Part shown: positions 54,563-64,000 of the stretch, one piece after another
Layout: each line of letters begins with the position of its first letter
How positions within the stretch are numbered: the first letter of the stretch is position 1
Position numbers and translations under genes: made by a program
Notes under the pieces: model-generated
Told to the model about the DNA's origin: nothing
The model's input: the letters and a program-made list of their open reading frames with translations, nothing else
The model's database searches: none
Assembly (NCBI GenBank): GCA_945910005.1
Contig: OX246747.1
Location: 9,440,525-9,504,524 of the forward strand
Direction of reading: 5' to 3'
Source: Isoperla grammatica
Lineage: Eukaryota; Arthropoda; Insecta; Plecoptera; Perlodidae
Length of the DNA: 64,000 nucleotides

Positions 54563-57262
54563 ATGTTTCGATGTGCGTTCTGTACAAACACATCTCAACA
54601 TCTGAAGACACACTTAAAGCATTATCAAATTCATAGGAATGCAAGTGCATCTAAATTCCCTTGCGGATTTGAAAATTGTCCATATGTTTTGAAAAATTAC
54701 TCATCGTTAGTGACACATTTACATCGCCATCACAGGGAGGAGAGGCACTGTTCCAAAGATGTTGGTCAATCGCCACCTCAAGTTTTATCAGACTCACTTA
54801 CATGCACAGTGGAGATATGCAAAAAGCGATTTGAATGTCGTGGTCCACTCATCAAGCACCTGAAACATCACATTTCACAAGGTTGTAGGATTAAGTGTCC
54901 AGAAACACCGTGTAAACGGGAGTATATGAACGTCACATCGTTTTCATCCCATCTGTCACGTTGCCATACCAAAAAAGATTTCAGGAGCTCAGTACAAGAC
55001 CTTGTAGATGGCAGTGACTCAATTGAGAGTATCAACTCCCACACTGATTGTGTAGCCCTACCGGAAAATCTTTCTGAAGTACGCAGCAATGGTGTAGGCC
55101 TAGATGGTGATGACCCAAGTGAGAGTACAATTGATTTAGATGATTATAATCGAAATATTGCTCTCCTTTATTTAAAATTGGAGTCTAAATTTCTTTTACC
55201 ATCCTCTACAATCCAACATATTATTGAAGAAATGGGAAGTATCCACAAATTAGGACAAGATTATATAAGACAGAAAATGAAGGTGCATCTTCTTGCTGAT
55301 GGTTTGGAAAGAGAAAGGGTTAAAGATATTCTTGATGAGGCATTTGCAAATGATCCATTTGTTGTAGCACACGGATCGGATGGACCGCTTCGAAGTGGAT
55401 ATATGAGATCCAAGTTTTTTAAACAGAAACTGTATCATGTACCTCACAAGAACATTTTATTGGGCAAGAAACACGACACAGACTGTTACTTTTGTTATGT
55501 ACCCATTCAGGACACCATTAAAGCCATGATGAGTGATGCATCTGTATTACTGCAGTATAATAATCCAGAAACAAATAACAGTGGCTTGCTGACAGACTTC
55601 AATGATGGCAAAGTATTCCAAAACAACCGGTTATTTCAAGAAAATCCCAAAGCATTTCGTATTATATTATACCAGGATAGTTTTGAAGTTGTGAACCCTC
55701 TTGGTTCGGCGAAAAATAAACATAAAATTCTGGCAATCTATTTAAGTCTAGGCAATTTGCATACCCACTCAAGGTCGCAGATCGACACCATTCAACTGGT
55801 AGCACTATGCAAAGAGAAATATTTTAAACATTTTGGCATGGATAATGTATTCCGACCAATTGTTGAAGACCTTAAATACATCGAAAATATTGGTATAAAC
55901 ATTGATGGTAATTGTATAAAAGGATCAGTTGTGTTCATTGCCGGGGATAATTTGGGAAGCCATGCACTTGGGGGGTTCACCGAAAACTTTGCAACGTCGA
56001 CTCATTTTTGTCGATATTGTATAATTGATCGAAGCAAACTCAAGGCTTATGAAGGATACCAAAATGTTTCAGCCCTCAGAACAATCGACATGTATAACGA
56101 ATCCATTCGACGGTTGGCCACAGATGATTGTCAAATTGACCTTGGAGTCAAGCGTGACTCGATATTCAACGAACTTGAGTATTTTCATGTATGTGCTCCT
56201 GGCCTACCACCATGTCTAGGTCATGATTTATTGGAAGGAGTCGTGCAATATGATTTGGCGTTATACATGAAATATTTCATCAAAGTTAAGAAATGGTTCA
56301 CCTATGACCAATTGAACCAAAAAATAGATAAATTTCCATACTCTGTACAAGATCGAAGAGACAAACCATCAACGGTACGATTGCAAGGAGATAAGTTGGG
56401 TGGCCAGGCATGTCAAAACTGGTGCTTCTTGAGATTGATAACTTTGATAATTGGAGGCAACATTTTGGATACCAGTGATGGTGTATGGAGGAGTGTACTC
56501 CTGTTACAAGAGATAATGGAGTTTGTTGCTGCTCCACAAATTAGTATAACTAATGTTGGCATGCTGCAGATTACCATTGAGGAGTACATTCACCAGAGAC
56601 TGACTTTATTTCCCGATGTTAATATGAGGCCAAAACACCACTACCTGTCTCATTACCCGGAGATGATTCAGAACTTCGGACCACTAATGAAGAGTTGCAC
56701 TCTCAGATTTGAAAGCAAACACACCTACTTTAAACGCAGTATTCGTTCAGCAAAAAACTTCATAAACATCGTACAAACTTTAACCGAAAAGCACCAGTTA
56801 TTACAGGCTTATTTATGTTCAAGCAGACAACTCACTTCATCCGCTATCCAAATACAACAAGATTCAAGGTTTTGCATGGATTTATTTCGACTAGAGATTC
56901 AAGAGGCAATAAAGAATGCTGATTTCATAAACAATGGACCCAAATTCACATGCACACATGCAACTGTAAAGGGTGTTAAATATGAAGAAGGACAAGTGCT
57001 CATTCTGGGACATGTGGATCATGCTCTTACTTTGGGGAAATTAGTGCTAATTTTAATTGACACACAGTCCAAAATACATTTTGTGGTTCAAGAAATCCAT
57101 ACTTGCTATGTAGAAGCTAAAAGAGTTTACCAAATTGAGCAGTTTGGGAAGTATAGCTGCAAAGCATACGTAGCTCTTCTTGATTTTTACCCATTGAGCA
57201 TTTACCAAATGGGTGCGGATAAATTTATAAAACTTAAACATGCTATTTCTATAGCATTGTAA
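54563..57262 (+). CDS. C2H2 zinc-finger/Tnp2-like transposase-type protein, intact
   Basis: The 899-codon frame has no stops. Its start is the ATG 12 bases after a splice acceptor; in-frame sequence further upstream looks intronic. Four C2H2 fingers open it (about residues 4-24, 34-57, 81-103, 112-135; for example CPETPCKREYMN...HLSRCH). A linker and the long conserved body of Tnp2/CMC-like proteins follow: FCRYCIIDRSKL, GLPPCLGHDLLEGVVQYDL (about 545), WCFLRLITLIIGG, KHHYLSHYPEMIQNFGPL (about 690) and RFESKHTYFKR (about 714). Such proteins are transposases or host genes derived from them; it would act in the nucleus on DNA. No terminal repeats are seen. An intact single frame argues for recent activity or domestication. 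Confidence 0.8.
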   Translation: MFRCAFCTNTSQHLKTHLKHYQIHRNASASKFPCGFENCPYVLKNYSSLVTHLHRHHREERHCSKDVGQSPPQVLSDSLTCTVEICKKRFECRGPLIKHLKHHISQGCRIKCPETPCKREYMNVTSFSSHLSRCHTKKDFRSSVQDLVDGSDSIESINSHTDCVALPENLSEVRSNGVGLDGDDPSESTIDLDDYNRNIALLYLKLESKFLLPSSTIQHIIEEMGSIHKLGQDYIRQKMKVHLLADGLERERVKDILDEAFANDPFVVAHGSDGPLRSGYMRSKFFKQKLYHVPHKNILLGKKHDTDCYFCYVPIQDTIKAMMSDASVLLQYNNPETNNSGLLTDFNDGKVFQNNRLFQENPKAFRIILYQDSFEVVNPLGSAKNKHKILAIYLSLGNLHTHSRSQIDTIQLVALCKEKYFKHFGMDNVFRPIVEDLKYIENIGINIDGNCIKGSVVFIAGDNLGSHALGGFTENFATSTHFCRYCIIDRSKLKAYEGYQNVSALRTIDMYNESIRRLATDDCQIDLGVKRDSIFNELEYFHVCAPGLPPCLGHDLLEGVVQYDLALYMKYFIKVKKWFTYDQLNQKIDKFPYSVQDRRDKPSTVRLQGDKLGGQACQNWCFLRLITLIIGGNILDTSDGVWRSVLLLQEIMEFVAAPQISITNVGMLQITIEEYIHQRLTLFPDVNMRPKHHYLSHYPEMIQNFGPLMKSCTLRFESKHTYFKRSIRSAKNFINIVQTLTEKHQLLQAYLCSSRQLTSSAIQIQQDSRFCMDLFRLEIQEAIKNADFINNGPKFTCTHATVKGVKYEEGQVLILGHVDHALTLGKLVLILIDTQSKIHFVVQEIHTCYVEAKRVYQIEQFGKYSCKAYVALLDFYPLSIYQMGADKFIKLKHAISIAL

Positions 57263-57295
57263 TATTAGGGGCCCTACAGCAATAACAATAGTCCA

Positions 57296-57620
57296 TGACT
57301 ACGTTTACCACGCGAGCCGAGCTCGAGCTGGACATTATGCGAACTGAATTTGCCTGATAAACACCTAAGCACGAACCCAACTCAGCTCGGACAAGAAGCC
57401 GAGCCAGCACGCTCCGTGCGATCTCAAATTGCGTGATAAACACATGCGGACCGAGCTGTGTACATACGTACGTTTAGCAAGCGGTTAACCACGCCTTCTT
57501 TTTCAGCACGAACCAGACTTGTAGTATTTAGTACGATCTCAAAGTCCGTGGTAAACGAATACCGAGCTATCGAGCTCGAGCTTACGAGCACGAGCTAGGC
57601 TCGCGTGATAAACGTAGTCA
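57296..57620. mobile_element. 325-bp MITE
   Basis: TGACTACGTTTACCACGCGA at the left is mirrored by TCGCGTGATAAACGTAGTCA at the right. The inside repeats GTGATAAACAC and CCGAGCT words. Non-coding. It lies 34 bases after the preceding gene's stop, so it may sit in its 3'UTR. Confidence 0.75.
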
Positions 57621-58417
57621 AAGTAAGTACCGTACCATTTTGCTCACTACTCCTACTGCTACAATCAGTAAATGGTTGATAGGCTGTTTAATGTTTAGAA
57701 TTTTACCATGATATCAGCTTGTCGTATCGGGTTGTACCAATAGGCTACTATATAACTGGGCTGGGAACGAAAAAAAGGCAAATGGGAGTACAGGTGAAGG
57801 TGCTCCATCGAGAGAATGATGCTGGTGCTGCCGGCCTCGTCAGGCCACAGAGTGATCAGTATTTTAAATTGGGGGTCACTGATACGCTACAATTCACCCG
57901 CCAGTGACGTCAGCATCTCCACTCTTTCGACGCTGCACATAAAATTAGTTAACTTACTCATATAGGGCCTATTATGTGGCTAGCAATGATGTATTCAGAT
58001 TTTTTTTTTTTTAAGGGGAATTTAGGGAAAATAAGGGGCGGGGGTTAGTGAGTAAAATCTTCTAACTTGGAGGTGATGAGTGTGCCTGTGAGAAAATTAT
58101 CACTTTCTAAGTCATAGGTTCATATTAGTGCATTTGAGAGCAGCATCATGAATAGAATTACGCCTAGATTGTTTATTCCATTGAGAAATCCCTGCGATTG
58201 GTCGGTGTCGGTCAATAAAATAAAATTAACTAAGAAGGGTCTATGCATACTTCAATGTTGGGCAATGTATTGTATTTGTTGGCCTATCCTTATTTTTTAT
58301 TGAATTCTAGGCCTAGGCCCCTAATTAGGCTAATTACCTATACTATAGGGCCTACTAGGGTGGGATTTGTCTGGCTCTGTTGTTGTTACGTTATTTTAAC
58401 CATCAAATTCTTTTCAG
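57621..58417. other. Upstream region of the CIDE-N-like gene
   Basis: Short frames without domains. It ends with AAATTCTTTTCAG, an acceptor directly before an ATG, so at least one upstream exon (probably 5'UTR) should exist. Confidence 0.5.
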
Positions 58418-58682
58418 ATGCCATTATTCAAAGTGTGTCTCTTGGAGAGAAGACGAATTGTTTTGATTCGGGCAGAGAACCTTAGTGACCTCATAGAAAT
58501 AAGCAAACGGAAGCTTGACGTACAAGAAAGCCTGACCGAATGCCAAATTGTCATGGATGTAGATGGCACTGAAGTGGATGACGATGATATTCTTCTGGAG
58601 CTAGCAGCCATGGGCAACCTAATGTCAACTGTTTACATGCTGCTGAAACCTAACCAAAAATGGAGTAGTGCCACAGCCACAG
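58418..58682 (+). CDS. CIDE-N-like domain gene, first visible exon
   Basis: It starts at ATG right after CTTTTCAG and ends at CACAG|GTATTT after 88 codons plus one base. The product PLFKVCLLERRRIVLIRAEN, then QIVMDVDGTEVDDDD and LLKPNQKW, follows the CIDE-N/PB1-like pattern: an ubiquitin-like fold with the DGTEVDDDD acidic loop and closing Trp. CIDE-N domains pair with each other in DNA-fragmentation and lipid-droplet proteins. Large TE-like protein families of fish and invertebrates also begin with such a domain, and the rest of this gene resembles those more. No stops. The gene shares strand and neighbourhood with the C2H2/Tnp2-like gene. Confidence 0.65.
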
Positions 58683-60998
58683 GTATTTTATTGTGCATTA
58701 TAGTTTGATAAACCGGTATGTGAAACTAATGGCGTATTCAGCTGGTCGCACTAGTGAAATTGTTTTTTGTTATTGTTATTGTTTTCTTAAGGCAACTGTC
58801 AAATAGCTGAGATAGTTAGACGTTATTGTGTCGAATCTTTGGATATGAATGCTAGGTCTACTTAAAGTTAATATGGCATTGTTTTCCTCACCATCATCTT
58901 CTCCGACCAAAACTAAGGTCTACACCCCTACCTTTGAAAAGATTATACCCAATGACATCTGACTATCTGTCAGCTATTTGATAGTTGGCATAAGACAACA
59001 TTAACAAAAACAACAAAAAAACAATTTCAGTGCGCACTAGTTTTACCAACTGAAAACGCCATAGGTTTGATTCTCAATATAGGTAGGCATAGTGTAAAAT
59101 AAGTAGGCCTATATTTAGTGCTTGAAAGATGTCACAGTGGACACTTAGGCAGTTTTTATTTTACTTATGTACATATCACTTTACTTATTATTATTATTAG
59201 GGTTACCGTTCGATACGAATTTCAGTATCGATAATCGGGCCAGTTAAATCGATTATCGATCGCGATAATCGATCAAAAAAGTCGATCGATAATCAAAACA
59301 AAATTAACGTTATTTCTTGCATTATCGCCGTCAACCATACTAAATACATAGGTACAACTATTGAGTATTTTTCATATTTATTGAAAATTAGGCCCTAGGC
59401 TAGTAGCCTACTTGCCCTAGGCTAGCCACTCGCGTAGGTCTAGCCCTAAAAACATCACTGGCAACATAGGCCTAGAACTAGTCTGAGGCGACGGCGAAAG
59501 GTAGGCCTAGGCCTATTTTGCGGGATATTGGAAATAATATTTTACCATAATATTTTACCATTCCGTGTACCATTTTACCAATGTAATACCTAGATAATAG
59601 TCATTATAAGAGCTATGAAAAAATAGCATTTATAAGTTGAATATTTAGCTATCATTTTTCCTAATTTAGCATTCATTTTTTTCTGTCCACCAAACCCCAA
59701 ATGTGGAGAGTTTCTTTTATTTTAAATGGGAAATGAATTAAAATTGTGCTTTACGGGAACATTTAAATTCAATGTAGGCCCTAGTCACTATAAACGTTAC
59801 ATTACAATGTTAACCAATTTTCAATTGGTGGGTAAACCTTATTTTCAGTAAATTATGCATTTTGTAGCGTTTTCAAGAATTAATAGGGAACACGCGTATG
59901 AAAATTTTAATCAATTTTTAAATACCTTGTCTCTCATTTAATAATTTTGTGTCTTTGAATTTTGAAAAACGGATCAGTCTATGCCTCAAAATAATTGGTT
60001 TAGTAACGATAAATAAAAGGGCGCGAAAAACGAGCCGCCGCCATGTTGATGGGATTTGACGTCATGGTTTTGTTCTTTGTACGCTCACCGCCTCAGCGAT
60101 TGGTCTGTTACGCCACGTCTACACAATCATTGCGTCACAGCCACCTGTACGCGTTTCAGATCCCCGAGTTTAAACTTCAATAAATACGACCACATTAAAC
60201 CTATTTAAAAATGTCTTTTTTACGCGCGACTTGCATTAATATACTTTTTGTATCTAATACTATTAAACTTAGTGTTTGGTTTAACAAAAAAAATCGTACG
60301 CGTGTTGCCTATTCTCACTGATTTAGCATCAGAAACCTGTAATGCTAAATTGTCATGCCTCTAGTCATTGTGTAACTGAACATTCTTCAGGGATACTGTA
60401 TTCAGTTCTTATTTTAGTTATTTTACCATAATGTGTAGACCAAGATCAGCTGTAACCTAAAACAACATTGTGGCACACATTCACTCAAGAATACGTGCAC
60501 AATAGCACAAGACTCAATTGACGAGGTTGTGACATCACATGCGGACAAACAACGTGTTGCTAGGCAACTGCATCTAGTCGTATCTGTCTTTGATTGGTGC
60601 ATATTCAATGTTTGTCCGAAACAAAACACGGCAACACGGCTATTTTTAGAATTGAGTCTTGTGCTATTGCTGACAAGCTGCAGTTTTTTGTTTTTGAGTG
60701 AGATTTTTTTATTTCAGTGGGTTATTTAGACCTAGAAATCTACTAACATAATTCCATGTTTAATATATGTTTAATGTTAGTTTATTTATTATTTAAACAC
60801 ATGGATGTGTGTTGTAAATAAAGGTACATTTCATTAAGCACATAAAAAATAGCAATTGTTTTCATAAACGTAAACTAGTACATATTCAGCGCATTAGGTT
60901 GTATGTAAGTTTTGTCCAACTAACAAATAGTGTACAATATTTTCGACTTTGCTCTTAAAGCACTTGCCCTTAAAATCATATGTATTGGCTAGTTTCAG
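58683..60998 (+). other. Intron 1 of the CIDE-N-like gene
   Basis: 2.3 kb with GT at the start and TAGTTTCAG at the end. It holds CGATTATCGATCGCGATAAT words (59240-59290), TAGGCCTAGG words, and a GC-rich patch at 60010-60070. No coding recognised. Confidence 0.6.
60500..60669. mobile_element. 170-bp MITE
   Basis: CAATAGCACAAGACTCAATT is mirrored exactly by AATTGAGTCTTGTGCTATTG. An inner pair (CGGACAAAC and GTTTGTCCG) makes a second hairpin. Non-coding, in the intron. Confidence 0.72.
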
Positions 60999-61160
60999 AT
61001 AAAGCTGGACCTTCTGCCTCTTCTCAACTGCAGGCGACGCCAACTGATAGACCAACACAAGTTCCGGTTTCACCGAGCGCCATTCCAATGAGGATACCCT
61101 TCGAGAGGTTTCCTCCTAACATTGTTGAAATGAACGACCAAAATTGTCCTCCAACCCCTG
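60999..61160 (+). CDS. CIDE-N-like domain gene, second visible exon
   Basis: Between TAGTTTCAG and GTGAGC; 162 nt, phase 1 at both ends, so the codon split with exon 1 (G|AT) fits. It encodes a Pro/Ser/Thr-rich linker (SASSQLQATPTDRPTQVPVS) and IPFERFPPNIVEM. In related uncharacterised proteins a short WP/FP motif lies at this point, before the helical domain. Confidence 0.65.
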
Positions 61161-63701
61161 GTGAGCTGATGCACAAGTTGCATTATATGTATAATCTGTT
61201 TTATTTTTGCATTTGGCATTAGGTGGGCCTACTCAGTAAAAGCCTAATGTTGCATTAGGGATAAGTTTTTTGCATTGATTTGCTCACAATTTAGGATAAA
61301 GTAAAAAAAAAGATAAAGAGCTTGGGTCAACTTTTTAAAAATATAAATAGGCCTACCCATTTAAGAATATGCTTGATCGTCAAATCCAGCTAATTTTACA
61401 TACAGTCAGGACCGCTTTTTGATCTTTATTTTCATCTTAAAAATACGCATTTTTGGGAGATGGTTCAGAAAGGATGAGCGCATGTCACTATCAAAGCACA
61501 TTTTGTAATTTCAAATAAATGCACAAAATGACTAATTACCTGTTCAGTAGGGGTGTGCGGATAGCCGGAATTTCGGTCGGTTCTTATATTTAGTATCCGA
61601 ATCGAAGCGCGACAGATCGGAACCGACTTTGGTTCTGTTTCGGATAGTTTGAATCGCTTGCGCAAGCCACGATACTCGTACGAAGAGTATGTGGCAGATG
61701 CGCACTTGCCGCCCGCTCTGTGGATCGGTTCTACGACTTTGAGCGATAGTAGTTTGACTGTCAGTATCTACATTAGGTTGCAAGCGAGTTGTTATTGTTT
61801 CTTAGTTAGGCCTAATAAGAAAAGTAAGCAATATTCGAAAAATGTGCTTTGATTCCGCATATTTCACATTCTTACTTAACATTTTGGTGCAAACCACAAC
61901 CATATTGGACAAACGATCTAGCTTCCAGGTGGTCCAGACTTTTCTTCTGCGTCAAAGCCTGGTTTTCTCGAGCTCGGCCAACAGTCTTAATTGTTGGCTT
62001 GAATTAGACTTAGACATAAATTGACCTAATTATCTAGCACAATTATATTTTCACATTTAACTACCACTCGGAAGTTTTTTCCAAAGATTATAATTTATTT
62101 TTTGATAAGTAATGAAGTGTAAAGCAATTTGTTAATTACAACAAATAGGCAGCATTACTTTGCGGACCGGTAGCAATGAGTCCGCGGACCACCGGTTAGG
62201 AATCACTGCCTTAAAGCCCTACTTTTGGTTTGGTAAATGTGCCCTTCAATAAATCAGACAAAAAATTAAAAAAAATCGAGTGCAATTTTTATTGAGTATG
62301 GTTGAACCGTTTGGGCAGGAAGGCTGTTTTAAGTTTTTGTGACGTCACTAGCCGTGACGTCACAGCGGGGCAAGGCTGGCTCGCCCCGACAACCCCGCAG
62401 CCAGCGCCGTCCGACAGTTCGTGTCATGTCAAAGCTCGTCGCATCTTCACTGAGAATAATGTTCGGAAATGTATTTTAATACGTTTAAAGTAAATTACAA
62501 ACATGGTTGGTTCGTGTGTAGTTTTTCAGTGTACAACAGTAAAGTGCAAAGATCGGGCTTGTATTTTATTTATTTCCGAGCATTGAAAAATATTTAGGCA
62601 TACCGCATAATATATAAAAGGTGGTTACGAGTAGTAAAAAGAAAATATTTCCAACCTACTAAAACTGTATGTGTAGTTGGTCTATGCAAGAGAAAGAAAA
62701 TATATCCGCTAACTACGCAAATACCTACCTATTCAAAATTGAAGTATAATGCTGCTTCCCCTTGGGCGGTCTTGGTCCGTATACACGCCTTTTGCTTCCG
62801 GGTATACTGATTCATGACGGCGTTCGCGACACACGAGGAATAACTACCCTCTTGTTTTTACCAAATGACTCTCAAGACTTAATCCAATTCACAAATAATT
62901 GTTACGCAAAGTGTCTCCCTATTTTGTTCGAAATAAGTTTGAGGTATTTCACCGTCTGCACGCACGCGTAACACGAAATCGTCTGCCGAACTGTGTTCAA
63001 ACTGTCCAATTCTAAAATTATTTTTTAGAAAATGAATGAATTGTTGTACACTCCCAAGTCAATGCTTAGCCTACTACTTTAATTGATTCAGATTCTTGAT
63101 ACTAAATCCGTGTCCATAAGTCACCGTGTTCCAAACTCTGCCTTCGAATGTTTTGCACTCCGCACTATCGATCACGTTATTCCGTCGTCTTTGGTCAATT
63201 TCTTCGACTGTGTATTTTGGTTCGAAACATTAGGGATGAACACATTCTGGACTGACTGACACTTTCTAAAAATAACGTAATAAACGAATAAACCGTACTT
63301 TGCCCTCTGAAAGCGGGTCTCGCAGCTGCGAGGGCCGCAGCTGCGAGGGTTGCATTGAAGGCCGCGTAGACAATTCAAACCTGCCCCGCTGTGACGTAGT
63401 TTTCGCGCCACGATCGACCTCGCTCGAAAATAAGTTTTCCCTCATAATCAATGAACCACTTAACCGATCTACGAGATTTTTTCTTTATTCCTATTTTCTA
63501 TTGGGTCTTTATCACATAATCATCCATCTCTTCAAACCGGGATACTGCCTTTAAGAGTCCCTTTTTGTGATTTGCATCACCTTCCCTTACTTAAAACTTT
63601 AGCAATTTTACTTTATCTTGAAAACTAATACTAGCTGCAGAAAACTATCCATCTCTTGACTGTGACTAAACCGGCTAATTGTAGAAATGTTAACTTTCCA
63701 G
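61161..63701 (+). other. Intron 2 of the CIDE-N-like gene
   Basis: 2.5 kb. 61549 has TAGGGGTGTGCGGATAG, a hAT-like end without a visible partner. 62340-62410 is GC-rich with GTGACGTCA words. A THAP-like remnant lies at 62503. The rest is AT-rich. Confidence 0.55.
62503..62760 (+). pseudogene. THAP zinc-finger remnant
   Basis: MVGSCVVFQCTTVKCKDRA from an ATG resembles the start of THAP domains (CxxxxC near the N-terminus). After a frame change VFYLFPSIEKYLG recalls the SFHRFP block. THAP fingers are DNA-binding modules of P elements and host proteins. It is short, broken and in an intron; the identification is tentative. Confidence 0.35.
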
Positions 63702-64000
63702 GTCTCAGAAGAGATGTTGTGGATATAGTCGTCACGTATTTGAGAAATGAGTACAAAGATGATACGAGGAGGGCAGCAGAGACTGCTGCCAAAATTGTAA
63801 CGTGTAAATTTCCTATTTTCAAGACAAGAATCGGTGGCGTAATTATAAATGATGATACGGCACACCAAGTTCTAATGCAACAAATTTACAATAAAATCCT
63901 TAACTTACATCGCTCACCGAAAACCTCAAATGCTCCCTCAACATCTGCTGCTACCGCCACGCACATACCCAAAGCTTCCCTTAAAGACACCTACGGGTGT
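63702..64000 (+). CDS. CIDE-N-like domain gene, third visible exon, cut by window end
   Basis: It starts after AACTTTCCAG with GT completing the Gly codon of exon 2 (phase 1) and is open to the last base. LRRDVVDIVVTYLRNEYKDD, then AETAAKIVTCKFPIF and LMQQIYNKILNLHR match the helical domain of SAMD3-like uncharacterised proteins (I..Y...Y......A..IV.KFP.L), expanded in fish and marine invertebrates. A Ser/Thr/Ala-rich stretch follows. The true end of the gene is outside the window. Function unknown; possibly a TE accessory protein. Confidence 0.65.

Overview
The window is nuclear DNA of a metazoan, most likely a marine invertebrate. It is AT-rich, its coding pieces are split by GT-AG introns, there are no bacterial operons, and it is packed with eukaryotic transposable elements (TEs). 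CCTAGG-type arrays and several TE-encoded protein families recall echinoderm, mollusc or fish genomes, but no marker here fixes the phylum. Almost everything recognisable is TE-derived; ordinary host genes are scarce.

Layout. 1-7.5 kb: SINE copies, a minus-strand LTR retrotransposon remnant (LTR, tRNA-Lys-type primer binding site, coiled-coil gag) and, downstream in the same orientation, an endogenous partiti-like viral RNA-polymerase fragment fused in frame to a LINE reverse-transcriptase fragment. 7.6-9.2 kb: a foldback MITE and a 14-copy 81-bp minisatellite. 9.4-14.1 kb: P-element and PIF/Harbinger remnants, a composite SINE with an 11-bp target duplication, and a long TTAA-flanked hairpin. 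15-22.7 kb: palindromes, a MITE, and a DUF7869-like pseudogene split by a SINE with a 14-bp target duplication. 23-26.9 kb: a 5'-truncated LINE with an intact RT ORF, and a GC-rich broken Pif1-type helicase bounded by SINE sequence. 27.1-30.9 kb: a decayed DNA transposon with ~0.7-0.8 kb inverted repeats and a 3-bp TTA duplication. 31-35 kb: AT-rich, nearly featureless.

35-41 kb: a Harbinger exon, a Tc1/mariner-like MITE, a nearly intact two-exon DUF7869-like gene and a 134-bp satellite with partial dimeric order. 41.5-45.8 kb: a large inverted duplication of split coding sequence into which two hAT elements (perfect 8-bp duplications) and another TIR element have inserted. 47.5-54.2 kb: a MITE, a small two-exon gene, tandem repeats, CCTAGG palindromes and a TAC/ACTAGT array. 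54.5-64 kb, the best coding region: an intact 899-codon C2H2 zinc-finger/Tnp2-like transposase-type gene followed on the same strand by a multi-exon gene with a CIDE-N-like domain, whose three visible exons join in consistent phase and run off the window edge.

The genes do not form a pathway. The common theme is reverse transcription and transposition building new junctions: virus::LINE, SINE::foreign tail, elements within elements. All family names come from motif reading by eye; none was confirmed by a search.
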